Below are positions 14,546 to 22,607 of a stretch of 36,530 nt of DNA, piece after piece. Each line of letters starts with the position of its first letter. The first letter of the stretch is position 1. The stretch is from contig JAFWKQ010000013.1 in assembly GCA_017545665.1 (NCBI GenBank), positions 1-36,530 of the forward strand, given 5' to 3'. The position numbers and the translations under genes were made by a program. The stretch is from Atopobiaceae bacterium (GTDB taxonomy: Bacteria > Actinomycetota > Coriobacteriia > Coriobacteriales > Atopobiaceae). The notes under the pieces are model-generated. The model was not told the origin of the DNA. It saw only the letters and a list, made by a program, of their open reading frames with translations, and searched no databases.

Positions 14546-15603
14546 GGGTCGTGCAAATACTGGAATCCTTTGCCTGGGGAGACGCCATTGGCAACCACGT
14601 GCAGGCGCTCGACGGCCTCTTTGCGAAAAGGGGGCTCGAGCACGCCGTGTACGCCAACTACGTGGACGCGCGCGTGGCGAAGGTGGGCTTGCCCATTGCG
14701 GAGTACGACCCCTCGCCTGACGATCTGATCGTGTATCACCTGAGCACGGGTTCCGACCTCAACTACAGTGTTGCCGAATATCCCGGCAGGCTCGTGGTGA
14801 ACTATCACAACGTGACGCCCGCCCATTTTTTTGAGGGGTACAACGCTCGCGCGCAGGCGTCGTGCATGGAGGGACGCGCTGGCATGGCGTATTTGGCCTC
14901 GCATGCAGACGCGGCCATTGCGGTTTCGGACTACAACGCCCGCGAGCTCAAGGAGGCGCACTACGAATGCCCGGTGCAAGTGGTACCGATCCTTCTGGAC
15001 CTGAGCCACTTGGGACCGGCGGGGCGTCTGCGCAGCGTGAGCGAGCGCGCGCACGAGGATGCGGGCACACGCCTGCTCTTTGTGGGGCGCGTAGCCCCGA
15101 ACAAGCGGCTCGAACGCGTGATTGAGGACTTCTCGTACGTGCGTCGCGTGGTGGACCAATGCGCCACCCTTACCTTCGTGGGCAACGCCGGCGGCATGGA
15201 GGCGTATTTGCTGCGGCTCAAAAAGTACGTGCGTGCCATGCGGCTTTCGGGCGTACGCTTTGCCGGCCACGTGTCGCTAGACGGGCTGATTGAGCTCTAT
15301 CGCACCTCGGACGTGTTCCTTTGCGAGAGCGCGCACGAGGGATTTTGCGTGCCCTTGGTGGAGGCCATGCACTTTGGCCTGCCCATCGTGGCGCAAAACA
15401 CCTCCGCGGTGGGTGACACGCTGGGGGAGGGCGGCCTGCTGCTCACGCAGGACGACCCGCGCGAGGCGGCGCTGGCGGTGGATGTGCTCATGCGCTCCGA
15501 CGAGTTGCGCGATCGCATGCGAGAAGGTCAGCAGGCCCAGCTGAGGCGCTTTGATCCCGCGCTCGTGGCGCAGGCGTATTTGGATGCGTTGGGTCTTCTG
15601 TGA
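14542..15603 (+). CDS. GT4 glycosyltransferase
   Basis: A 353-residue GT-B enzyme from ATG at 14542, which overlaps the stop of the 59-codon ORF. It starts MRVVQILESFAWGDAIGNHV with LFAKRG near 30, has IVYHLSTGSDLN and VVNYHNVTPAHFF (about 90-105), then AIAVSDYNARELKEA, the donor-domain opening LLFVGRVAPNKRLERVIEDF, and CESAHEGFCVPLVEAM carrying the E-x7-E motif. This resembles GT4 enzymes that act on WbdM/WcaI-like exopolysaccharides; the N-domain with HLSTGSDLN differs from the three paralogues of the locus, so it has a separate origin. It ends six bases before the flippase start. Sugar specificity is not evident. Confidence 0.85.
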   Translation: MRVVQILESFAWGDAIGNHVQALDGLFAKRGLEHAVYANYVDARVAKVGLPIAEYDPSPDDLIVYHLSTGSDLNYSVAEYPGRLVVNYHNVTPAHFFEGYNARAQASCMEGRAGMAYLASHADAAIAVSDYNARELKEAHYECPVQVVPILLDLSHLGPAGRLRSVSERAHEDAGTRLLFVGRVAPNKRLERVIEDFSYVRRVVDQCATLTFVGNAGGMEAYLLRLKKYVRAMRLSGVRFAGHVSLDGLIELYRTSDVFLCESAHEGFCVPLVEAMHFGLPIVAQNTSAVGDTLGEGGLLLTQDDPREAALAVDVLMRSDELRDRMREGQQAQLRRFDPALVAQAYLDALGLL

Positions 15604-15609
15604 GCGCGT

Positions 15610-17040
15610 ATGGATAGGAAGACGATAAAAAACTATGCCTACAACATGGCGTATCAGGTGCTTGTGCTGCTGGCGCCGCTGGTTACCACGCCGTACGTGT
15701 CGCGCGTGCTGCACTCGGACGGCATTGGCATATATAGCTACACCTTTACCATTGCCACGGCCTTCTCGCTGCTGGCGGCGCTGGGCGTAAACTCCTATGG
15801 CCAGCGTGAGGTTGCGTACCGCCAGGACGACGAGGTGGAGCGCAGCAAGGTGTTTTGGGAGCTGCTTATTCTGCGCGCGGTGGTATCGGGTGCCGTCGTT
15901 GTTGCCTACCTGGTGTTTTGTGCGGTGTATGGGAAGTACGAGCCCTATTTGCTGGCCCAGACGTTCGTGATCTTGTCGGTGCTGCTCGACATATCGTGGT
16001 TCTTCCAGGGGATGGAGGACTTCCGCCCCATTGCGCTTAGGAACGCAGCGGTGCGCATTGCCACCATTGCCCTCATATTCTTGCTGGTGCGCAGCGAGGC
16101 GGACCTTCTTATGTATTGCCTCATAAACTCCGCCTCGCTGTTTGTGGGCAACATGCTGTTCTTCGTGGGGTTGGGCAAGCGCGTGCGACGCGTGCCGCTC
16201 GCCGAGCTCAACGTGAGCCGCCACATCGTGGGCACCCTGCAGTTCTTCGTGCCCATAATTGCCGTGCAGATCTACTCGCAGCTCGACAAGATCATGCTGG
16301 GTGCGCTGTTGGACGACGTGGTGCAAAACGGTTACTACGAGCAGACGCGCAAGGTGGCAAATCTGGTGGTAACGCTGGTGGTGTCGCTTAACACCGTGCT
16401 GTACTCGCGCAATGCGCACCTGTTTTCGGAGGGCGACCATGCGGGTGTGCGCCAGTCCATGCGCGAGAGCTTTGAGGTTTTGTGCATGATCATGCTGCCG
16501 CTGGTGGTGGGGCTCTTTATGGTAACCAACAACCTCGTGGGATGGTTCATGGGGCCCGACTTTGGCCCCGTGGTGCCGCTTTTGCGCCTGTGTTGCGTGC
16601 TCATCGTGTTTATGTGCGTGGGAAACTTTGTGGGCATGCAGTACCTCTCGCCCACGGGGCTGCAGAACAAGATGACCGCTGCCTACATTGCCGCTGCCGT
16701 GGTGGACGTGGTGGTTAACTTTGTGCTCGTAAGGCAACTGGGGGCGCTGGGCGCCCTGTGCGCCTCGCTTGCGGCCGAGTTCTGCTCGTGCGGGCTGCAG
16801 GTGTGGATGCTCGCGCGCAGCGAGTACAGGTTCTCTCCGTGGAAAGACCTTTTGCCCTACATGCTAGCGGTGGGCGCTATGGCGGCGGCGCTGTGGGGCT
16901 GGCAGCAGATTACGCCGTTTGGGGGCATCGTGCAGACCGTCACGGAGATGTGCATTGGCGCCGCGGTGTATGGGCTGCTGCTCGTCGTGCTGCCGGGAAC
17001 GGCGCTCAACAAGCTCACGGCCAAATGGAGGAAGGCATGA
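15610..17040 (+). CDS. wzx: Wzx-type oligosaccharide flippase
   Basis: A 476-residue protein of the MOP/polysaccharide flippase family, which turns undecaprenyl-diphosphate-linked repeat units across the membrane. The start KTIKNYAYNMAYQVLVLLAP with LVTTPYVSRVLHSDGIGIYS is the characteristic N-terminus of the RfbX/CpsJ-like group. About fourteen membrane segments are spread evenly, with the usual short basic loops (GKRVRRVPLAELNVSRH) and the FGPVVPLLRLCCVLIVF region. The ribosome site is weak, but the gene starts six bases after the previous stop. Its TGA overlaps the ATG of the next glycosyltransferase (17037-17040). It works together with the Wzy-like polymerase three genes upstream. Confidence 0.93.
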   Translation: MDRKTIKNYAYNMAYQVLVLLAPLVTTPYVSRVLHSDGIGIYSYTFTIATAFSLLAALGVNSYGQREVAYRQDDEVERSKVFWELLILRAVVSGAVVVAYLVFCAVYGKYEPYLLAQTFVILSVLLDISWFFQGMEDFRPIALRNAAVRIATIALIFLLVRSEADLLMYCLINSASLFVGNMLFFVGLGKRVRRVPLAELNVSRHIVGTLQFFVPIIAVQIYSQLDKIMLGALLDDVVQNGYYEQTRKVANLVVTLVVSLNTVLYSRNAHLFSEGDHAGVRQSMRESFEVLCMIMLPLVVGLFMVTNNLVGWFMGPDFGPVVPLLRLCCVLIVFMCVGNFVGMQYLSPTGLQNKMTAAYIAAAVVDVVVNFVLVRQLGALGALCASLAAEFCSCGLQVWMLARSEYRFSPWKDLLPYMLAVGAMAAALWGWQQITPFGGIVQTVTEMCIGAAVYGLLLVVLPGTALNKLTAKWRKA

Positions 17041-18101
17041 TGGAGCGTACGTACGTGTTCAACGGCAAGCCCTTGTGTGAGGGGAGCCCGTCGGGCGTGC
17101 ATAGGCATGGATACGAGGTCATGCGCGAGCTCGATCGTATGGACGTGGACGGGCGCATGCAGTTTGTGGTGCCGGTCGGCCATGGAGGCGACTTCTCGTT
17201 TGAGCGGATGGAGGTCGTGGAGGTCGCGGCTTCCTTTCCCGGGTGTCCGTGGGCGAGTTGGACGTTTCCCACCTACGTGCGCAAGGTTGGTGGGGTGGGC
17301 GTAGACCTGCTGTGCAGCCTGCCGCCGTGGGGCTGTGCCATAGAGCTGGTGCCGGACTGCATTGCGGAGCTCTTCCCGCAGGACTTTACCACCGCTGCGG
17401 GCAAGCGCGGGCGGCGTTGGCACATGAGTCGGGTACGCAAGGTCGTGCGCACGACTTCGTTTGTGGTTACGGGCAGCGAGTGCGCGAAGTCCGACATCGT
17501 GCGAATGTATGGCGTCGATGCGTCAAAGGTGCGCGTGGTGCCGTGCGCATGGCAGCACGTGACGCGCGTGGAGCCGGACGAGGGTGCTCTGGCGCGGTTT
17601 GGGCTCACGTCGGGCGGGTACTTCTTTATGCTGGGGCATCGCACGTATCACAAGAACTTCAGGTGGGTGCTTGAGGCGGCGAGGCAGAACCCCGAGCACA
17701 CGTTTGTGGTAACGGGTTTGCGCAGCACCGAGAATGCCGATGCGTACGCGGACGAAGACAACCCCTCCAACCTGCTGTATACCGGCTATCTTACCGACGA
17801 GGAGATCGTGGCGCTTATGGCGGGGTGCAAGGCGTTTGTGCACCCTGCGCTCTATGAGGGCTTTGGCATTCCGCCGCTGGAGGCCATGGCATTGGGCGCG
17901 CGATGCTTGGTGAGCACGGGTGGGTCGCTGCCCGAGGTGTATGGCGATGCGGTAACGTACTTCGACCCGCTGGCGTACGACCACATAGATATGGACGAAC
18001 TGCTGGCGCACGAGCCAGCCGGCTCTGCCGAGGACTGTTTGGCGCGCTATTCATGGAAGCGCAGCGCGCAGATCGTGTACGACTGCATGCAGCGCTGCTA
18101 A
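17037..18101 (+). CDS. GT4 glycosyltransferase
   Basis: A 354-residue GT-B enzyme starting ATG ATG at 17037/17040, with GGAGG at 17027-17031; the first ATG overlaps the flippase stop. It begins MMERTYVFNGKPLCEGSPSG with VHRHGYEV, has ELVPDCIAELFPQDF, VVTGSECAKSDIVRMYGV, LGHRTYHKNFRWVLEAARQN, YEGFGIPPLEAMALG and ends ARYSWKRSAQIVYDCM. The central VVPCAWQHV and the RYSWK-x-S end are shared with the genes at 10760 and 11814. It is the last gene of the rightward operon; a hairpin at 18111-18139 follows. Likely role: one of the sugar additions to the Wzx/Wzy repeat unit. Confidence 0.85.
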   Translation: MMERTYVFNGKPLCEGSPSGVHRHGYEVMRELDRMDVDGRMQFVVPVGHGGDFSFERMEVVEVAASFPGCPWASWTFPTYVRKVGGVGVDLLCSLPPWGCAIELVPDCIAELFPQDFTTAAGKRGRRWHMSRVRKVVRTTSFVVTGSECAKSDIVRMYGVDASKVRVVPCAWQHVTRVEPDEGALARFGLTSGGYFFMLGHRTYHKNFRWVLEAARQNPEHTFVVTGLRSTENADAYADEDNPSNLLYTGYLTDEEIVALMAGCKAFVHPALYEGFGIPPLEAMALGARCLVSTGGSLPEVYGDAVTYFDPLAYDHIDMDELLAHEPAGSAEDCLARYSWKRSAQIVYDCMQRC

Positions 18102-18110
18102 CCGTGCGCC

Positions 18111-18139
18111 CAGGCAATGGGGATACCCCCCTTTGCCTG
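18111..18139. terminator. Hairpin of the AAAGGGGA family between convergent operons
   Basis: CAGGCAA-TGGGG (18111-18122) and CCCC-TTTGCCTG pair as a stem, separating the rightward glycosyltransferase operon from the leftward ABC transporter. Similar hairpins lie at 23811-23885 and 25991-26017. It probably terminates transcription from both sides; no T-run is present. Confidence 0.5.
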
Positions 18140-18155
18140 CCCACATCGTCTGAGG

Positions 18156-19100
18156 CTAGCGATATTGGTCGATGAGGGCCTCGGGACGGCCCTTCTGCAG
18201 CACGCGGATGGCGGCGTTGATGGCGGCGTCGGAGTGGCCTTCCTCCAAGATCCTCTCCAGACGGTCCACTTCCTGCTCCTCGTTGCGCTTGCGCTCTTCC
18301 TCCATGCGCACGCCAAAGTTGTGAGCGAGTCGTTCTATGTCGCCATCGTTTTGTGGAAGCTCCTTGGTAAACAGAAACTCCTCGTAGGCATCGCAATACA
18401 GGCGCACATCTTCGCTAAAGGCAATTTGGTTGCCATGGTCGAGCCACAAGATCTTGTTGCAAAGATCGCGCACTTGCTCTATGGAATGCGAAACCAGCAC
18501 ACCCGTGGTGCCGCCACTCAAGATTTCCATCATCTTGTCGCCGCTCTTCTTGCGGAAGGCGCCGTCGCCTACGCTCAGCACCTCGTCCAAAATGAGGATG
18601 TCGGGGTTTACGAGACATGCCACCGAAAAGGCCAGGCGACTTTTCATACCGCTGGAGAGCTGCTTGAACATGTAGTCTTCAAACTCTTCCAGCTCCGCGA
18701 AAGCAATTATCTCCTCGTACTTTTCGTCCAAGAACTCCTTGGTGTAGCCAAGCATGGCGCCACGAAGGTATGTGTTTTCGCGTACGGTCATGTGCGGGTC
18801 GAAGCCACTTGCCAGCTCAAGCAGGGCGGCTATGCGACCGTTGGTCTTTATATGGCCGCCTGTGGGAAGCATAATGCCCGTAACGGCTTTGAGGAGGGTG
18901 GACTTGCCAGCGCCGTTGGAGCCAATGATGCCCAACATGTCGCCCTTCTCGATGGTAAACGTTACGTGGCGGTCGGCCCAAAACTCCTTAACGTGAAAGT
19001 TGTTCGTGAGCTTGCGCATTATGAACTCTTTAAGGCCAATGGACTTAAAGTCGCCCGTAATGTAGCGAATGCTTACGTCGTTGCACTCAATAACAGCCAT
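18156..19100 (-). CDS. tagH: ABC transporter ATP-binding subunit, teichoic-acid/polysaccharide export (TagH type)
   Basis: A 314-residue ATPase from ATG at 19100 (GCGAGGAAGC upstream; an in-frame start at 19112 lacks a good site). Walker A GSNGAGKST (60-68), signature LSSGMKSR (148-155), Walker B ILILDE (168-173), with SVGDGAF after it, and switch His at 205 are all intact. The opening ECNDVSIRYITGDFKSIGLK and the early KEFIMRKL region are typical of the TagH/Wzt group, which energise export of lipid-linked wall polymers. The C-terminal 80 residues are charged, helical (RMEEERKRNEEQEVDRLERI) and end in a short repeat-like segment; they are not a Wzt carbohydrate domain. It follows the permease gene by 24 bases. 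Confidence 0.93.
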   Translation of the reverse strand: MAVIECNDVSIRYITGDFKSIGLKEFIMRKLTNNFHVKEFWADRHVTFTIEKGDMLGIIGSNGAGKSTLLKAVTGIMLPTGGHIKTNGRIAALLELASGFDPHMTVRENTYLRGAMLGYTKEFLDEKYEEIIAFAELEEFEDYMFKQLSSGMKSRLAFSVACLVNPDILILDEVLSVGDGAFRKKSGDKMMEILSGGTTGVLVSHSIEQVRDLCNKILWLDHGNQIAFSEDVRLYCDAYEEFLFTKELPQNDGDIERLAHNFGVRMEEERKRNEEQEVDRLERILEEGHSDAAINAAIRVLQKGRPEALIDQYR

Positions 19101-19124
19101 GCTTCCTCGCAAACGTTGGGTGGC

Positions 19125-19916
19125 CTAGAAGTAATACACAAAGCGATGGTTAAACTTCTTGTAGAAAAAGGCGCCTATGGCCAGGAAAAGAACTGCGTAG
19201 CCCGCAAGCAGCAGGTGATACATCGCAGACGGAACGATGCCGTCGAGTACCACTAGGCGCCAAAACTTGATGTTTACGTATACCGGGTTAAGAAGGAAGA
19301 GACGTTGGAAGGTGGCAGGGAAGGAATCGATGGTATAGAAAATGGCCGACAAGTAGCTCAATAAGGTAAGGAACACGCGATACAAATAGGCGATGTCGCG
19401 GAAGAACACATAAAGCGCGCTAAGAACCATGCCAATGCCAATGTTCATAATCACGAAGCAAAGGATTGGGTACCACAGCGTGAAGAAAGCGGGCGTAAAC
19501 TTTATGCCATCACCTATGCAAAACAGGAAGAAGACGGCAATGGTAAGCGCGTAGTTAATAAGTGCCGACACGTTTTGCGAGAGCAGGAACAAGTACTTGG
19601 GCACGTTGATTTTGCTTAGGATGGCGGAGTTCTCCATAAGGCTTCTCATGCCGTTGTTGGTTGACTCGCTAAAGTAGGAAAACGTGATGTTTCCCGCAAA
19701 AAGGTAGATGGTGTAGTGCTCGACGCCTCGTCCAAACATGTGGCTAAAGACCACCATCATTACCAGAAGCTGTAGCAAGGGAGAAAGAATACTCCATGCC
19801 ATGCCAAGTACCGTACGTTTGTAGCGTTGCTGAAAGTCGCGATTAACGAGCTCCGTAAACAAAAAGGCATTTTCCTTCATGTTTCTGGAGACGCGTTTGA
19901 TCGTTTTTGATAGCAT
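19125..19916 (-). CDS. tagG: ABC-2 type permease, teichoic-acid/polysaccharide export (TagG type)
   Basis: A 263-residue integral membrane protein from ATG at 19916, with GAAAGGGGC upstream. The N-terminal RVSRNMKENAFLFTELVNRD, QQRYKRTVLGMAWSILSPLL and the VMMVVFSHMFGRG motif are the ABC-2 signature of TagG/Wzm proteins. Six membrane segments follow, with the re-entrant SIL/PLLQ region and the usual NPVYVNIKFWR near the C-terminus. It forms the channel with the TagH-like ATPase and moves finished lipid-linked polymer to the outside. Being first in the leftward pair with a TACAAT box upstream, it has its own promoter, separate from the Wzx/Wzy operon. Confidence 0.92.
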   Translation of the reverse strand: MLSKTIKRVSRNMKENAFLFTELVNRDFQQRYKRTVLGMAWSILSPLLQLLVMMVVFSHMFGRGVEHYTIYLFAGNITFSYFSESTNNGMRSLMENSAILSKINVPKYLFLLSQNVSALINYALTIAVFFLFCIGDGIKFTPAFFTLWYPILCFVIMNIGIGMVLSALYVFFRDIAYLYRVFLTLLSYLSAIFYTIDSFPATFQRLFLLNPVYVNIKFWRLVVLDGIVPSAMYHLLLAGYAVLFLAIGAFFYKKFNHRFVYYF

Positions 19917-19946
19917 GCGTTTGCCCCTTTCGGATTACAAACGTTC

Positions 19947-19975
19947 ATTGTATGCGCTCGGCAATTGCCTAAACA
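19947..19975 (-). promoter_or_regulatory. Promoter candidate of the ABC exporter with a palindrome in the spacer
   Basis: On the minus strand TACAAT (19952-19947) lies about 30 bases before the permease start. The -35 (TGTTTA, 19975-19970) is poor. The spacer holds the perfect 10-bp palindrome GGCAATTGCC (19960-19969), a possible operator. Confidence 0.4.
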
Positions 19976-20090
19976 CCTTATCACAGTGCTTTTGCTATAG
20001 TGTGGTTTTATGAATAGAAGCAGCCAAGTAACACATTGGGGCGCGCGTGAGAGAATGGCGTATTATGGGGTGCCGTGGTTGGGGCAGTGA

Positions 20091-20954
20091 TTGTCCTGGC
20101 TGTTGGCAGTTTGTCATCAAGTACCAGCGCGTGATTCGGACAAGATTTACCGCAAGCGATTGGAGAGCAATTTGAGCGTCCTATATGGCAGCGCTCCGAC
20201 TGTTCTTGTCGCTGCGCACAAACCCTATTGGATGCCACCAGACTCGCTCTATCTTCCGGTGCAAGTGAACGCCGCAAGTGCGTCCAACAGCATACCCGGA
20301 TTTGTGCGCGATGACGATGGAGACAATATCTCAAACAAGAATGCGCGCTATAGCGAGCTTACTGCCCTATGGTGGGGTTGGCGGAACTTGGATTGCAAGG
20401 CCTTGGGACTCGCGCATTATCGCAGACATTTTGCTGGGTCTGGAGAGGGCGGAGTCCTTACGCTTGCCGAAGCGGAGGAAATGCTAAAGCGTACTCCCGT
20501 GGTGGTCCCTACGATGCGCAACTACATGATTGAGTCTGTGGCGTCTCACTATGCGCACACACACGATTCCGCTCATTTGGATGCACTGCGCGCTGCCGTG
20601 CGACACGTGAGCCCGCAGAGGCTTGCGGTATACGACACGCAAATGGCCTCGATTAAGGTCCATATGTTTAACATGATGATCATGCGTCGAGAGGTTCTTG
20701 ACCCCTACTGCACATGGCTTTTTGACGTATTGTCATCTGCCGAAGAACGCATTAGCTTTGATGGGATGATTGCGTTTGAGGAGCGCTGCGTGGGACGTCT
20801 GGGTGAGTTCTTGCTGGATGTGTGGCTGCGCTCGGAGGACGTACCCTATGAAGAAGTGCCTCTAATCGAGCTTGAGGGCGTTAATTGGGTGAAGAAGGGT
20901 TCGTCGTTTTTGGCTGCCAAGTTTTTGGGTCGAACCTACAACAAGAGCTTTTAG
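20091..20954 (+). CDS. DUF4422-domain glycosyltransferase
   Basis: A protein of up to 287 residues. The domain proper starts at VLVAAHKPYWMPPDSLYLPV and continues QVNAASAS, DDGDNISNKNARYSELTALW-type sequence, LGLAHYRRHF and the later HMFNMMIMRREVLDPYCTWL and ISFDGMIAFEERCVGRLGEF. This is the DUF4422 glycosyltransferase family, found in capsule and teichoic-acid loci. No ATG lies before the domain: TTG at 20091, 20160 or 20172 are possible, the last with GGAGAG close upstream, so 27 residues at the front are in doubt. A TATAGT box near 20005 could be its promoter, divergent from the ABC genes. The transferred sugar is unknown, often galactofuranose or similar in this family, which is not shown here. 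Confidence 0.8.
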   Translation: MSWLLAVCHQVPARDSDKIYRKRLESNLSVLYGSAPTVLVAAHKPYWMPPDSLYLPVQVNAASASNSIPGFVRDDDGDNISNKNARYSELTALWWGWRNLDCKALGLAHYRRHFAGSGEGGVLTLAEAEEMLKRTPVVVPTMRNYMIESVASHYAHTHDSAHLDALRAAVRHVSPQRLAVYDTQMASIKVHMFNMMIMRREVLDPYCTWLFDVLSSAEERISFDGMIAFEERCVGRLGEFLLDVWLRSEDVPYEEVPLIELEGVNWVKKGSSFLAAKFLGRTYNKSF

Positions 20955-20987
20955 CGGGCGGCGTTTTGGCTTGTTGGGATACTCGGG

Positions 20988-21429
20988 TTTGCTGTGATCG
21001 CGAACGGTGCGGGAACGCGGGCTCGGATTTGCTGTGATCGCGAACGGTGCGGGAACGCGGGCTCGGATTTGCTGAGAATAGCCACGCTGTGGACAAACCC
21101 AACAAGCGTTTGCTCGGATCGGCCACACTGTGGCCAAAGCCAGCCAACCCCGTCGCAGCGTTCGCAAATCCAGCAAACCCGGGCGGGCGTTTGCTCGGAT
21201 CGGCCACACTGTGGCCAAAGCCAGCCAACCCCGTCGCACCGTTCGCGATCCCGGTAAACCCCGGCGGGCGTTTGCTCGGATCGGCCACACTGTGGCCATT
21301 CTCGGCAAACTCCGCCGCACCGTTGGCGATTCCGGCAAATCCGGGCGGGCGTTTGCTGCGATCGGCCACGCTGTGGCCAAAGTCAGCCAACCCTGCCGCA
21401 GCGTTCGCAAATCCGGCAAACGTTTGCCC
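20988..21429. repeat. GC-rich repeat array, family A, second copy (40-bp and 81-bp tandem units)
   Basis: Two copies of a 40-base unit (from 20988 and 21028) are followed by four copies of an 81-base unit beginning GCGTTTGCT at 21106, 21187, 21268 and 21349. Each 81-base unit carries CGGCCACACTGTGGCC, a perfect palindrome around CACTGTG, then AGCCAACCCC and a CGTTCGC core like that of the array at 9060-9340. Because 81 is a multiple of three, long open frames occur on both strands here; they are repeat artefacts. The array separates the DUF4422 gene from the convergent LicD gene and may act as terminator or as a recombination site. Confidence 0.85.
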
Positions 21430-21442
21430 GAGTCGCGCACCG

Positions 21443-22381
21443 TCAGCCGCTTACCTCATTTGCCTTAGGCTCCTCCAGCGCATACGGTCCAAAGTCGAGC
21501 TCTAGGTAGGCGTGATGCTCGCGCTCCTCGGGAGCGGGGATGCGCTGCCAGTCTCCGTAGCAGAACTCAAGGTACTTCTCGGCCCCTGCGGGAATGCGAA
21601 CCGTCCGTCCCTCGAACGACGCCTTGCGACTCTTGGCAAACACCTCGCGCGGCAGCATCTCGCCCCAATAGTGTCCGCGGCCGGCGGGTACCGCCACCAG
21701 CTCGCTCTGGTTGTTCTTGCAAAGCGAATACACTCGAGTGATGATCTTGCTCCACCGCTCCACCGAGATCACCGCCGTGGGAATCCCAAGCAGCGCCTTG
21801 GTGCGCACAACGCGCGCAAAGCCGGCATCGCTTTCGGCAAAGTCCAGGTAGAACTTCCTGTCGCGCCAAAAGCGACGACAAGAGTACAAAAAGCCCGTCG
21901 CCAGACAGGCAAAGCCATGAAGCTTGCGTGCCACGGGATTCTGGAACACGTTCTCGATGGGAAAGATGTCAATAAAGATGCCGCACTCCTCCTGGCCGCA
22001 GTCGTCGTGCATGCGCATGATGGTATCGCGCAGACGCACGCGCGCGATGGCCGTGCCCACGCCGGGAGTCAGCTCGGGCGCCTGCACGTTGTACTTGTTG
22101 GCGAACCGCTGCGGAAAGGTGGCAATAAAGCGGTCGTAGTCAGGGCGGGGCATGTTTATGTCTATGTCGTCGTCCCAGGGAATGAACCCCTGGTGGCGAA
22201 CGGCGCCAAGCGCGGACCCGCCGCTGAACACATACGAGATGCCCTCCTCTTCGCAAAAGCCCACGATGTCGTCCAGAATGGTGAGCAGGATGGCCTGCAG
22301 CTGATGCAGCGTTTCGTCGTCGATCATTACCATGGACGGCGACACGATGGTCTTCATTTGGTTGACGGTAGACAAATCCAT
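21443..22381 (-). CDS. licD: LicD-family nucleotidyltransferase-fold protein (phospholigand transferase)
   Basis: A 312-residue protein from ATG at 22381, with GAGGG eight bases upstream; an in-frame extension to 22663 overlaps the neighbouring gene region and is rejected. The LicD core is clear: VFSGGSALGAVRHQGFI (51-67) then PWDDDIDINMPRPDYDRF (68-85), with the DDD metal triad, followed by ECGIFIDIFPIENV. LicD enzymes transfer phosphocholine or related phosphodiesters to teichoic acids and glycans. The tail with YLEFCYGDWQRIPAPEERE is the usual family end. It sits between a DUF4422 glycosyltransferase and a glycerophosphotransferase, so a phosphodiester decoration of the exported polymer is likely; the ligand is unknown and no choline-uptake genes are seen. 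Confidence 0.9.
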   Translation of the reverse strand: MDLSTVNQMKTIVSPSMVMIDDETLHQLQAILLTILDDIVGFCEEEGISYVFSGGSALGAVRHQGFIPWDDDIDINMPRPDYDRFIATFPQRFANKYNVQAPELTPGVGTAIARVRLRDTIMRMHDDCGQEECGIFIDIFPIENVFQNPVARKLHGFACLATGFLYSCRRFWRDRKFYLDFAESDAGFARVVRTKALLGIPTAVISVERWSKIITRVYSLCKNNQSELVAVPAGRGHYWGEMLPREVFAKSRKASFEGRTVRIPAGAEKYLEFCYGDWQRIPAPEEREHHAYLELDFGPYALEEPKANEVSG

Positions 22382-22607
22382 ACGGCAGCCCTCGCTTGTT
22401 GCATAAAACAATTGGTGTGCATAAGGGTAGCACGAAACGGGGGTGTGGGGCTCTGGTGGGCGCGTCGACGCAACACACAAAACGAGGACGCGCTCGAGGG
22501 GTTCAATCAAGTGCAGAGAAGCCCGTGCGTATCCCTGTGTGAGTTGGTGATTTGACGCATGATAATATAGGGGAACTGAGCGGTAGCGCGGAAGGGATGG
22601 CAACCCC

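Noticed and set aside
15277..16737. 486-codon open frame on the minus strand opposite the flippase gene
   Set aside because: A His-rich product typical of the shadow of a GC-rich gene; the plus-strand flippase is clear.
20862..21505. Long open frames on both strands across the second family-A array
   Set aside because: They arise from the 81-base repeat period, are low-complexity and have no ribosome sites.
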